Positions 53,967-64,000 of a stretch of 64,000 bases of DNA are shown piece after piece. How positions within the stretch are numbered: position 1 is the first letter of the stretch; each line of letters opens with the position of its first letter. The translations under genes were made by a program, and so were the position numbers. The notes beneath the pieces were generated by a model, which had not been told where the DNA came from, made no database searches, and was given only the letters and a program-made list of their open reading frames with translations. The stretch covers positions 653,409 through 717,408 of the forward strand of contig NW_003120922.1 of NCBI RefSeq assembly GCF_000003605.2. Direction: 5' to 3'. Origin of the DNA: Saccoglossus kowalevskii (taxonomy: Eukaryota > Hemichordata > Enteropneusta > Harrimaniidae).

Positions 53967-54201
53967 CGCCCTCTAGTGACGTAGTCATTCGATGACGTAA
54001 ATCAGTGACGTAAAGCCTGTTCACAATGTCTATATTAATTTGATCTGTAGTCATCCGTCAATAAGGATTACTTTTTGAGATATTTTATTATATTTTAGAT
54101 GATAAACGACTACACAACCAAACCAGTTTGATTTGAACGACACTGATTTCAAAAATATACGTCATTTTGACGTCACAGAAGCGATGTGTCCTTAGAGGGC
54201 G
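53967..54201. mobile_element. Small inverted-repeat (MITE-like) element in intron 3
   Basis: CGCCCTCTA at 53967-53975 is mirrored by TAGAGGGCG at 54193-54201, with GTGAC/GTCC-type partial extension inward and several GACGT(A/C)A motifs near each end. It is about 235 bp with no coding frame and fills about half of intron 3. No clear target duplication is seen because the right flank is a T run. It may be a MITE; the family is not identified. Confidence 0.4.
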
Positions 54202-54263
54202 CGTTTTTTTTTTTTTTTTTTAGGAATGGCGACTAATAGAGTTTATTTTCATGTTTATTACAG

Positions 54264-54307
54264 GATGCTATATCAGCGCAGACTACGCCCTCTATTGTGA
54301 ATCGTAG
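54264..54307 (+). CDS. Exon 4: C-terminal end and stop of the WKAGLF precursor
   Basis: After a strong CATGTTTATTACAG acceptor, the phase-1 join completes a glycine codon. It adds GCYISADYALYCES and a TAG stop. This gives Cys269 and Cys279, so the tail has three cysteines: one disulfide plus a free cysteine, or an intermolecular bond. The exon contains CGCCCTCTATTG, close to the end motif of the nearby intronic element, so some chance of a mis-called exon remains. Phase and signal agreement favour it. Confidence 0.6.
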
Positions 54308-54502
54308 GATGCCAGGATGGTAGAACAGGAAATGACATCACAATGCAAAATACAAATGGAAACGGACTGTATTTTTGAAGCACACTGTACAATGTAATTT
54401 TATCGGCATAAATCGCACAAATACGGATGATTATATCTGTGTTTTTTTGTTGTTATATAAACGAATAATTTGAAAAAAAAAAACTACTTATCAAAGGTGG
54501 TT

Positions 54503-54508
54503 ATTAAA
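54503..54508 (+). terminator. Candidate polyadenylation signal
   Basis: ATTAAA, the common variant signal, lies about 195 bases after the TAG stop. No AATAAA is seen in the next few hundred bases. The choice is tentative. Confidence 0.3.
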
Positions 54509-55952
54509 CTGATGAACGGAGGTTGAACAGGTGTTATAGATTGGTTCTAAAGTTTGGGATTTGTAAGATCATTAATATTTAATACGTAAAACATAAAACA
54601 TGTGCAGCCATGTTGTGCATGGAATTGAAAATACTTCGTTCACAGTAGACGAATCCCAACATTTAAAACCAGAAAAAATGAGGCATGTTAACAGTCAGAC
54701 AATTTTTGGCAGTTACCTAACAAAGAAAAATATCAGTTCTCGATAGCAACTGAAACGATATAGATTTGAAAACATTGTCTGTCTGTTGTTGTTGTTGTTT
54801 TTTTTTTTTGTGCATATCATCTCAAACATTGAAACATATTTCAACAAGTTGTAAATAACTCCCAAATACTCTGCTGCCGTTAGATGGCGCTATTGTCTTT
54901 GTCAATAACTAGCAATTGGAGGTTATGCAGATAAACAACATGTTTTATATTTAGTTTATGAGGGAATACCTTTGTCCTAGTAGTAACGGGCTCTGACAGC
55001 CAAGCACTGACATGTCAAACTTGGGATATAGTATCCTGATTTGTTTGTTTGCTCAGTGGTTACTCAGCTTGGATCTACTTGGGATAAAAACTTATTCTGA
55101 CATGACATGTTCAATCAGTAATAGTATGATATCTTAATGAACTTGTCACATTGATTTTTCAAATAACTTTGATATATTACGACATGTTACACAATCTGCG
55201 ATCCGCAGTTCAGGGCATGTACACGGAATCCTTTATCCCATACTCACTATTATTGTATTTAGAAATGATAATGTGGTTGCCCCCAAATTTGTGTATTTTT
55301 CCTTTTGATTTGTTGTTATTCTAATTATAAATATGTTTAAATTTGAGAATTTCTGAACCATTAAAGAGGATTCTATGCATACGAATATGAATAGCCCATT
55401 TCTTTTTGCAGTGACATTGTTTTATACGTTTTGTTTACTAGGGTTTTATGGCTTTCTTCAAACAATGTGTAGGCAACTGATAACACACATATATATGTAT
55501 ATAAGCCCTCCACTTTTTATTCGTTCCATTGGTTGTAATTAACTATATATTGTGTTGCTCGCTTTTGAATGCTTCCGGGAGTAAACATAACCGTCTCAAT
55601 TATTCAGCCGAGTACAGATTCGTTATTTATACACACTGCTGTCACATACGTGAGATGTTTATCTGTTTTGTGCGTCACAACCGAGCGAAGATTATTACAA
55701 TACCCGACAACGTGTGAACTGTGGCGATTGTCGGGGAACAATTAATGGTAATTAGTGCCGGTGTTCATAATCTTTAGGCGGGGTTCAGGGCAATGTTCAC
55801 GTAAATGGTTAAAAAAGGCATCTTACAGAAGAGAGTATGAAAATGAAAAATGAAAAGTACTAAGCCATTTCACAGAAAATATACATATATTAGAACAACG
55901 GGATAGCCACAGTGGATATATTTGCAACAACTCACACAATATATTCTCATAC
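54509..55952. other. Noncoding stretch downstream of the peptide gene
   Basis: AT-rich with simple repeats (GTT repeats and a T run near 54785). A GATGGCGCTATTGT string at 54893 resembles words often seen in short inverted-repeat elements. No gene is supported. Confidence 0.4.
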
Positions 55953-55982
55953 TGTTCTATGTAGTATTCTGTATAATTGAAA
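55953..55982. repeat. First copy of an exact 30-bp duplication
   Basis: The 30 bases starting TGTTCTATGTAGTATTCTGT recur without mismatch at 58071-58100. The flanks of the two copies are unrelated. Confidence 0.9.
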
Positions 55983-56305
55983 GTTTAGTACTATTTTCAT
56001 GAGTGTGATTACTTACCAACTTGCTTAAGACTTTTAGAAAGTCTTTTATATTAGTTGTGTAATATCGTCAGAGGTGAACGTTTGTTGCATTTCTGCAAGG
56101 ACATAAGTTGTTTTCACATTCCGGCACAATTAACCCATGGGTATATCTACATACATATATTTCATTCCATCGGAAGAGAATCTTTTTTTTTTATTTAATT
56201 TGCGCAATTCAATGAGTCCGCTCATTTAATTATTATCACTGTATAAGACTGTCCGATACAATATTGAAGTTCGTCTGGAAACGCAATCGTTTACTGAACT
56301 TTATA

Positions 56306-56620
56306 NNNNNNNNNNNNNNNNNNNNNNNNNNNNNNNNNNNNNNNNNNNNNNNNNNNNNNNNNNNNNNNNNNNNNNNNNNNNNNNNNNNNNNNNNNNNNNN
56401 NNNNNNNNNNNNNNNNNNNNNNNNNNNNNNNNNNNNNNNNNNNNNNNNNNNNNNNNNNNNNNNNNNNNNNNNNNNNNNNNNNNNNNNNNNNNNNNNNNNN
56501 NNNNNNNNNNNNNNNNNNNNNNNNNNNNNNNNNNNNNNNNNNNNNNNNNNNNNNNNNNNNNNNNNNNNNNNNNNNNNNNNNNNNNNNNNNNNNNNNNNNN
56601 NNNNNNNNNNNNNNNNNNNN
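56306..56620. other. Assembly gap (315 N)
   Basis: A run of N. The open frames drawn across it on both strands are artefacts. An A-rich tract follows immediately (to about 56665), which may explain the assembly break. Confidence 0.99.
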
Positions 56621-57318
56621 AAATATGGTTATAGAGGAAAAAAACAATACAAAAAAAAAAAAAACGTAAATTTGGCTGGAACAATTGCATATGCACTTTG
56701 TGTGTATCCTGGAGGACACTTGGGAACTCAATCTTGAAAATTGGTTTCCGTAATCAGTTTCGCCCCAAAGCATATTATATTAAGGTCACTTCTTTGCCTA
56801 GTTTCGTATAAGACGTATCTTCATTTATAAATGCGTTGCTTGTGGTGTCTTTTTGAGATAGGATCCGTTTCTGTTTTCTAAGAAGTAGAATGGGGTAACT
56901 TCAATATAATTTGGGTTCAGCAAGGTATAAGTCTAATTGCGTTTTCAGTCACATATATCATTGCTAAGTAAACAAATCTCAGAATATGTTACTAAGTACC
57001 TCTAATCATGCATAATGTCGGTCGCCCTCTATGTTGAGATTGTATCAAATTTACTGGGTTCATTAAATACACCGATCTCCCAGTTCATCAATACGTTTGA
57101 CTAAAATTGTATATAAAAACATTGATTTCATTTAAATTGCAGGTTTTCACATTTTTACGAAAATATCGAATATAAAACCCAGTCATTAAGTAATGTGTTG
57201 TCAGCATTGAAACATGTTTTCCTAATCTAGTGCAAATTGAATAGAACAATGAATAATTTAAGCCACACAACTAGCCAAGGAATTTGACAACGCAATTAGT
57301 ATCAATATCATTGGTTAA

Positions 57319-57478
57319 AGCGGGGGGGGGGTCGTCACCTGCGCATGCGTCAGATTGCCATGGTGTGTCACTGTTTACAAACAAGCATCTATGCATGAGC
57401 CTTTGCGTTTTTAGGGTGTGTTGTTATCGTCGCTTGAAACTCGATTCCCGCGCGTACGCAGGTGACTACCCTCCCGCT
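57319..57478. mobile_element. 160-bp inverted-repeat element flanked by TTAA
   Basis: The left end is AGC, then ten G, then TCGTCACCTGCGCATGCG (57319-57349). The right end, read on the other strand, is AGCGGGAGGGTAGTCACCTG followed by CGTACGCG (57451-57478). The arms match at most positions over about 28-31 bases. TTAA sits directly outside both ends (57315-57318 and 57479-57482), the target preference of piggyBac-type transposases. No coding capacity, so it is a non-autonomous MITE-like copy. The assignment to piggyBac rests on the TTAA only. Confidence 0.65.
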
Positions 57479-58045
57479 TTAAGCAAACATGTAAACTATT
57501 CATAAAGGACATACGGGTCGCACAATTTGGTCATCAGGTTATTAGTAAACCCACTCTACGTTGAAAAAGAAAAACAAAATTGTAAAAATGTTATATACCG
57601 ACAAGATCGTTATAAATAAATCATATTTATAATATTATTATTTTGATATATACAATCCATTATATTATGTTTTTGTTTGTTTTTCTTTTGTATTTAATTT
57701 CTCGTTTCTGATATCGTTGCTAATGCTATTTTTATGTTTTTTTTTTAACTAAACATATTCGTACAGACACCAATCAAAGATTATCGCACATGTCGATATC
57801 TTGTTATTGCAGCTCCCGCTTCCCGTTCATATTAATGCCTTCCATTCATTAGAAACGAAATAAAAACTTATAAAAGCCATATAATGCTCGTGAAAATAAC
57901 ACCTGTATACGCAGAGCACCACACCGCCAATACATAAAGCATATACTTCTGAGAACACGTGTTTGGATCTATTTTGCAATTAATTACATCGCTGATAAAT
58001 ACACAACAGTCTTTCTGTCTTACACTGTGACTACTGGTTATTATC

Positions 58046-58211
58046 ATGGGGGCGGTAAAGTGTGGTGGAATGTTCTATGTAGTATTCTGTATAATTGAAA
58101 TACAAGTCCATACTTGCGATATACATGGAAAACCCCGAATAGCAAAAATAACTGCTAGATGGGGGCGCCCTTTCAAAGAATCTAAATTCCATCTACAATG
58201 TACAGCTACAG
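58046..58211 (+). CDS. Weak candidate first exon of a secreted Ig-like protein
   Basis: An ATG opens MGAVKCGGMFYVVFCIIEIQ, possibly a poor signal sequence with an internal Glu. It is followed by CDIHGKPRI and a WGRPFKESKFHLQCTAT segment. The last part resembles the first half of an I-set immunoglobulin domain, up to the B-strand cysteine (L-x-C-x-A-x-G). It ends ACAG|GTATAA in phase 1, a phase common in Ig-superfamily genes. No matching second exon was found before the window ends, and the signal region overlaps the 30-bp duplicated sequence, which weakens the case. A chance frame is at least as likely. Confidence 0.18.
58071..58100. repeat. Second copy of the exact 30-bp duplication
   Basis: Identical to 55953-55982 over all 30 bases and in the same orientation, about 2.1 kb apart. 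Confidence 0.9.
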
Positions 58212-58557
58212 GTATAACACAAGGCTATAAAGGGTGCCCTCTGGAAGCTACCAGAACATTTGCATACTTGATTTCCGTCACTTGGGAACAGTTTCATTTT
58301 AATTAATGATATGTTTATTTTTGTCGCCATCAGTGTGTTTATTAGTCCGACATGTAGGCGTGAGTAGGCCCTCGCCGACTAACAGTTGGGTTTGGAGCTC
58401 CGCGGAGGGCGCAACTCATGTGTTTATGGTTTCGTAAATATACTGATAAAATCCGTGGCATTACATCGTCTCTGAAAAATCACAAAACAGACTCTTCTCG
58501 TCTTACACAGCATTAAAAAGTAAACTTTCACCATGGCGTAAATAATTCCTCTGAAAA

Positions 58558-59076
58558 CGATGTGTTGATACTAAATTGCCACAAACACAAACATAATGAT
58601 GGGAACTAATGTACAAGCACGGAAACATGTTTTGAAGAAAAGACAATAGCGGGCGCTCTACACACATCATTGTCGCATCTTTGATGAAATGTGTTCGGTA
58701 TAAAATATCGACTTGCCGTTACAAATTTACGATGTGTTGATACTAAATTGCCATTGTTGCCAGATCTTCTCAGGTTTTACTCGGGATACCCTTCAGCAAA
58801 TGGACTTCGGCGCCGGACATCTTATCTTGGCGCCGGTTAAACAGAAGAACTGCCTCTTATTATTCCGCTAATATACAAAGATGCCGCAAAGTTAACAACA
58901 GTAGAGTCTAACCTCCAAAGAAAATTTATAAACACAAACATAATGATGGGAACTAATGTACAAGCACGGAAACATGTTTTGAAGAAAAGACAATTGCGGG
59001 CGCTCTACACACATCATTGTCGCATCTTTGATGAAATGCGTTCGGTATAAAATATCGACTTGCCGTTACAAATTTA
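58558..59076. repeat. Nested direct duplication (25 bp plus 146 bp)
   Basis: A 146-bp segment at 58584-58729 recurs at 58931-59076 with only about two differences (for example AATAGCGGG versus AATTGCGGG). A 25-bp segment, ACGATGTGTTGATACTAAAT and the next five bases, lies just before the first copy (from 58558) and again just after it (from 58729). The order is short, long, short, 177-bp spacer, long. This fits a tandem duplication followed by loss of the spacer from the first copy, or insertion of the spacer into the second. Confidence 0.85.
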
Positions 59077-61130
59077 ACGCAATCTGTTTTTTTCTCGTTC
59101 AAAATATTAATTCGAATACAATTATTTACCTTTTTTTTGGACATTGGTCATCATCTTTTCAGGGTTTTTGTCCTCACTGCGAAATATTATTTGCGGGTCA
59201 TCTAGTGTCTGGAAAATGCGAAACATGATTGTGGAAAATTGTTATAGGATTTGATATTAAAACATTAGCAAATAAGAACACTTGTGCATCTCTATTTTAG
59301 GTTTTGTATATTGTTAATTTTGTTAAATATCGGCTTTTAAAATTGTATTTAGAAGGCCATCATAACGCCAAAGAATGGCTGAATCAATTTGTTGTCATCA
59401 ATAATGTTTTTCAGCAATATTTATTCGACGGGAAAGCTATTAAGTGAAATCGACACAATGGGTGAATGCACACAATCCAATCATTTTTACATTAAAAAAT
59501 ATTGAGTGTGAAAACACAAAACATTTGAGATATGGTGAGACGGTTTTATATAGGGTTGCATGAAAACCAGTATGAAATATGACCACATTGTAAAAATATA
59601 GGATATGTTTTAATGGCACTCAATGCAACGAGCTCGTGTTTTGTATTTTTGCACGCGTTGTCATTGAACGTAATTCGGTGTTTAGACTACTGTGCTTCAA
59701 TTCTTATATACGTTAAGAGCACAACATTATTATTTATTTTTTTAAAAAAGATAATTTGTTCGCATGTTATCAGTCAGAAAAGTTATTTGTGCTATGGCTG
59801 ATAATTTCACAACAGATTTGCCGATGACCAGCCGATCTCGAAGTTTAACCCAAGCAGATTAAATTGAATGAGTTTCTAGTGAAGAGATAGAAGAGTTTAC
59901 TGTAAAATTACAGTCCCTCTATATAGCGGCAAAATGTTGTGAATATGTTTGGCCCCCAAGCGGCGAAGTCGGTTGAACAAGTCGTTTTTATGGTGTTTCG
60001 CTTCAGCCTCCAGATAGATGTACGGAAAAAGGATGTATTTGTTTCAATGGTACCCTCTGCTTACGTTATATGAGCAATATTGTCCAATTATTGAAACATG
60101 GGGTGATAAAGAATTGGAATAGAGAACGGCAACGAGTATAAGAACATGGCACACGAAAGAAATGCAGGACCGTCTATCCTATGTAGCGCCCCCTACGGGT
60201 AAATGATGCAATTATTAAAACCTGCCGTTAAAAAGGGCGCGGTGGACCAGGGCACTGAATAACAACACACTGCAGGTTGAAATCGACTACGTATGATACA
60301 TTGGCAACGCGATAGCAACGGTGTACTCCACATCATCGTCCTCGCTTCTCCGTCACACTGGCTTAGGTACAGCGACGTTAATAATATCACTGCCTCGGTT
60401 GGATGATATGTTACCATGGAGACCATCATCTGAAGATCATCTTTCGCAGTGAGTACACGTGTCACTTAGGGTCAATGTTCGGTGTGTATGTACGTTTCAG
60501 CGGGTTGTAATGTCTGCCATATGTCTGTATGTTATATGTACATTGTCATTGTCGGTCGCAGTATTGAACGCTTCTAAAATAGATGACCCAATTTATTTTA
60601 AAATTCATATTAATATTATTTGCGGTTGATGTTGTACTACACATTATGAGGTATATTGGGTATCTGCTTGGTATATATTATATATATTTAAAAAGTGGTG
60701 AGTGATACGCTGCTAGAATTAGAGGGTATTGTACGAAGTGGTTAGCATATTGGAGCATCACACAGTCGGAATTGACACGAACATACGCTAAGGGCAATAG
60801 GGATATATCGTGACAGGTTGCTTTAGCACGCGTCGCGATTTGGATTGCGAATATCTCGGCTGCAATACGCGCCCAGAATGCTCCTCCGCCCAGGTCAGAA
60901 TTGTGGAAGTACAGCAAGTGATTGGAGCATTGCGCTGACAGCAATACAGCGATAAATGACAATATATGGAGGCAATACGCAAGTGGCTTCAGTGACACAT
61001 GGCCGACATTGCAACCATATATCGGAGACTGGGACAGCACATGTGCACGACAGAATAAAGGTGGTGGATGGTCGATAACGACTAGATGAACGTAGATGGT
61101 CCATTTCCCTAATAAATGTTAGCACTGGGT
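59077..61130. other. Noncoding stretch, partly GC-richer
   Basis: No supported gene. 60180-60470 and 60700-61240 are richer in GC and CpG than average and hold overlapping open frames on the minus strand (up to 120 codons) without recognisable features. They may be regulatory or old repeat sequence. Confidence 0.4.
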
Positions 61131-61540
61131 TTAAATACGATGTGGCAGATGCCGTTCCGTGCACTATTAGTTCAACGAAGCGTGAACGAATAGTGGTGTC
61201 AAAAGCTGAGCACCCGCGCGCTTTCAGAACTGACACTAATGGTCGAGATGTTCGCTTAGATCAACATCGTTTTAATCCTCAAGCCGGAGTTGCCATAATG
61301 AGACGAAAAGATATCACCAAAAAGTCAGTTAGCGTCACGTGCCGTGTAATGGGACATGGGTTATACAAATGATGTCACGTAGCCGCGTGAGCTGTCAGCT
61401 TGATGATTTTTAAAAGGCTAGAAAAACACGCTAATATTAAAGTCGATAATAATATTATGTGATATTTGTCTTTTGAACCAGAACAAAAATGCTCTTTACT
61501 GACAGAGACAATTAATAAAATACTGTAAAATGACAAATTT

Positions 61541-61691
61541 TCACTGGGTTTAAATTTCGCTGATTCAGCATTTCAGGAATATTCACAGTTTTATCATTTA
61601 ATAATGTGTTCTATGCTCAATTTTACATATTCACTGGGTTTTAATTTAGTGCATTTTCCAGTCAGCGAAATAAGTAAAACTAAAACCCAGT
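61541..61691. repeat. Decayed inverted-repeat element with CACTGGGTTT ends
   Basis: TCACTGGGTTTAAATTTCGC at 61541-61560 is inverted at 61663-61691 (CAGCGAAATAAG...AAAACCCAGTA). A direct partial copy, TCACTGGGTTTTAATTTAGT, lies at 61631-61650. A fourth fragment, CACTGGGTTTAAAT, is at 61134. It is likely a MITE fragment family, not identified further. Confidence 0.45.
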
Positions 61692-62850
61692 AAATAATTT
61701 TACTGTTTTTTGAGACGTACAATGTTCTACTTGGAAATTATAATTTCCAGTTTCTTGTTTTAGGGTCCCTGTGAAACAGCTTGCAGCTGATGGGGACTAC
61801 CATGTTTAAATGAGAGTAAATACATTTAAGTTAAACAAAAATTAACAATACTGCAAAAATAGAAAACAAAATACTAGATACCAATTAATCTCATGACTTT
61901 GGGCGTTGTAAGTAGACCAGGAATCATGATACCCGTAGAGTGGTTCGACTACGCCATTAACAAAGTATATGTTGCTAATTAATAATATTTTTTTAATAAG
62001 TCGACATTCAATAGGGCGTATCACCCGAACACTGAATACTGCGCAAACAGACAGCGATGTGGGATGTACACAGATGGCGTCCCTTTGTAGACATTGGTAG
62101 CTGCTGCTGGTGTCTAAAATCATGAATAACTGTATCTTATGTCGCAATTGAATTGTCATGCAGGTTACTATGGGAAACCGATTTTACCGACGCACCATTA
62201 GATTTTGTGAGAAAGGTATGTACGCTTTGGAATAAAACAAACTATAAAAAATGCGACAGGCGGTCATGCGTTGTTTTATTTTAATTCAATACTGAGGTCT
62301 TCATACAAAATGGATAATTGCCGTATTTTAAACCCCACTAGTAAAATGTTGTGCTACCACACCATAACAATCGCAATCGTCACGGTAAATTAATTGGAGC
62401 TAACACCGAGAATACCGAGTAACAACTTTATTCACTTTAGCCTGTATCTCGCTTACGCATTTAAAAACCAACTGTGCCGTCACTATGATTTCGACAGACA
62501 GGCACATCAAAGGTAATCCAACAAGGAGGTGCATCGGGATTCGATGACAATGTCCCACCTGATCAATGTATACATCTATTTTGTCATAAGCGGAGAATAG
62601 ACATGAAAGAAAGACAGATAGACAATGTTTGTGTATAAATGTGGTTGTTTGAGCGAACGTTGGATTTTTACAAAATGGCGGATCCGTATAAAAACTGTTG
62701 TCATGATGCATACTATGATTTTGACGAAGGAAACGATTTTATGCATTTATTATAAACGCTGTCTCAACTATGTAAATAAATTCCGTTCTCATTTTTAACA
62801 GAAACGAACATTTTAATACTTGTTTATGGTCACGCAGCTGAAAGATTGTT

Positions 62851-62971
62851 CCGTGAAAATTAAAAACTGTACTATTTTCTGGGAATATAAATGAACATGT
62901 TTACAGTATAATATATTGTGGCGCGAATTAATTTTTGCTGAAAGTATTTTCACGGGATTTTATTTTCACAG
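62851..62971. repeat. Second decayed inverted-repeat element
   Basis: CCGTGAAAATTAAAAACTGT at 62851 is roughly mirrored by CACGGGATTTTATTTTCACAG at 62951-62971. The GTGAAAAT/AAAA pattern resembles the 61.6 kb element loosely. No coding content. Confidence 0.35.
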
Positions 62972-64000
62972 ATTTATTCCTTCGGCAAATATCAATTCTA
63001 AGTTGAAATATAGTTGCGCCCTCAAGCGAGTAAGCGCTGTTGTGGCGTAATGGGTTAATTGACGTCATTCACAAATTTCGCTGGTTCTCATCGTTCCTTG
63101 CGAACGGTAAGCAGGACGCCAGTAACAAATAATCACTCTTGTCCGGAATTGCAGCTCTAGATTCAGAGGACTGAGTGGCGTAATTTGAAAACAATAACGT
63201 CATATACAGTTTGCCTGCTTAGACTTCACATTTGAGAAAGTGATAACAAACGAAACGGTTTAATTAGAACACAGTTTGAGAACTTGACGAACCAATCAGA
63301 ATGCCGCAACCGCAAATTCAATCAATATTAATGTGGACGCGACTGAACACCTAGATCTCATTGACGGCGAGAGAGCCACGAGACTTGGTTAACCCATCAA
63401 ATATTGTTCTATTCAATCTCGTAATTGCGTTCACAGTATTGTCAGGGAAGGATGTAGACTGTGACGTAGTGTTGTGTGAACTCAGGATCTTTATTCGGAT
63501 TGTGACATCGGAAAAACGAAGTATAGAGTGTATTGAGTAAAATGGTTATCTATGGGCTTTGGCCGCCAAGACCAGAGAGCAAACAAGTGAAATCAGGCAT
63601 ATTTGTGTGTGTGTGTCTGAGTCAGTCCCCAGTATGAAGTAACATGTCTTTTATAAGGTAAATAACGTGATCCAAATTGATACATCACATGGCTCATAAC
63701 ACATCTTATGATAGGACAGTGATTCAATACACCCGCATAGGTTTCCAGAAAATACATTGAATAAAAATACAATAGTGATTTTAGCTCCTCCACATCGTGG
63801 CGAAATGCTCTACAGGTTGATTTGTCGCAAGTGATAATGTTTTACGAATTGTATTATTACACGTGGTGCCATACACTGTCAGATGCCCATATACCACATA
63901 CTTGCTAAAAGCGATACGGATATTGTTTTAGAAACCACGCTTGTTGATAGCAATGTGAAGATACGCTTGATATTGTTTCAATACAGGCATCTCCCGTGGA
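62972..64000. other. Noncoding right edge
   Basis: No gene supported. A short GT microsatellite lies near 63605. Confidence 0.4.

Larger units (their letters stand above)
23016..54508 (+). other. Whole gene: secreted multi-copy WKAGLF peptide precursor
   Basis: The predicted transcription unit joins four coding exons by GT/AG introns of 22,803, 6,960 and 502 bases (phases 0, 0 and 1). The spliced frame is 282 codons including the stop, giving a 281-residue protein. Residues 1-23 are the signal peptide, 34-218 the peptide array and 219-281 an acidic tail. Exon 2 alone carries every peptide copy. The joins are inferred from splice signals and matching phases; no transcript was available. A minus-strand gene is nested in intron 1. 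Confidence 0.75.

Noticed and set aside
56264-56773. Open frames of 131-160 codons on both strands
   Set aside because: Most of their length is N; they are gap artefacts.
60678-61236. Overlapping minus-strand frames of 64-120 codons
   Set aside because: Three overlapping frames are open at once, which reflects composition. No domain, signal peptide or splice structure was seen.

Overview
The window looks like nuclear DNA from an animal with large introns. It is AT-rich, has no long uninterrupted frames, and carries short exons with canonical GT/AG junctions plus assembly gaps at 44096-44622 and 56306-56620. CpG is not generally depleted outside one 2.7 kb block, which suggests an invertebrate with patchy (gene-body) methylation rather than a vertebrate. 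I cannot name the species.

The main content is one plus-strand gene of about 31.5 kb, joined from four exons whose phases agree (23197-23277, 46081-46719, 53680-53761, 54264-54307). It predicts a 281-residue secreted precursor: a signal peptide, then twelve short tryptophan-lysine peptides bounded by dibasic sites and separated by acidic spacers, then a 63-residue acidic tail with three cysteines. Nine of the twelve peptides are exactly WKAGLF, and each of the nine is encoded by a different nucleotide string. The variants are SWKAGLI, SWKGGIY and WKTGILI. None ends in glycine, so the peptides should have free C-termini. I do not recognise the family. It reads as a neuropeptide/peptide-hormone precursor or, less likely, a multi-peptide antimicrobial precursor. 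A TATA box, an inverted CCAAT box and an RFX X-box-like site lie just upstream of exon 1.

Intron 1 (22.8 kb) holds a second, unrelated gene on the minus strand at about 45.4-42.3 kb. Three coding pieces of a small protein are visible, and part of it is lost in the first gap. This nested gene lies in a strongly CpG-depleted block with a CpG-rich presumed 5' end, the pattern expected of a broadly expressed, body-methylated gene inside an unmethylated tissue-specific one.

Left of the gene (1-22.7 kb) I see no convincing coding exon. This part holds a GC-rich, hairpin-rich block at 3.7-4.0 kb, a complete foldback element with minisatellite arms and a 6-bp target duplication at 11.63-12.87 kb, a possible minus-strand TATA promoter near 18.55 kb, and a three-copy tandem repeat of about 190-200 bp at 18.87-19.43 kb with an octamer motif in each copy. 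Right of the gene (54.5-64 kb) are a small TTAA-flanked inverted-repeat element, an isolated exact 30-bp duplication, a nested 146-bp duplication, decayed inverted-repeat elements, and a weak candidate first exon of an immunoglobulin-like gene at 58.05 kb. I saw no retroviral or LINE coding remnants, no CRISPR and no convincing tRNA or rRNA gene.
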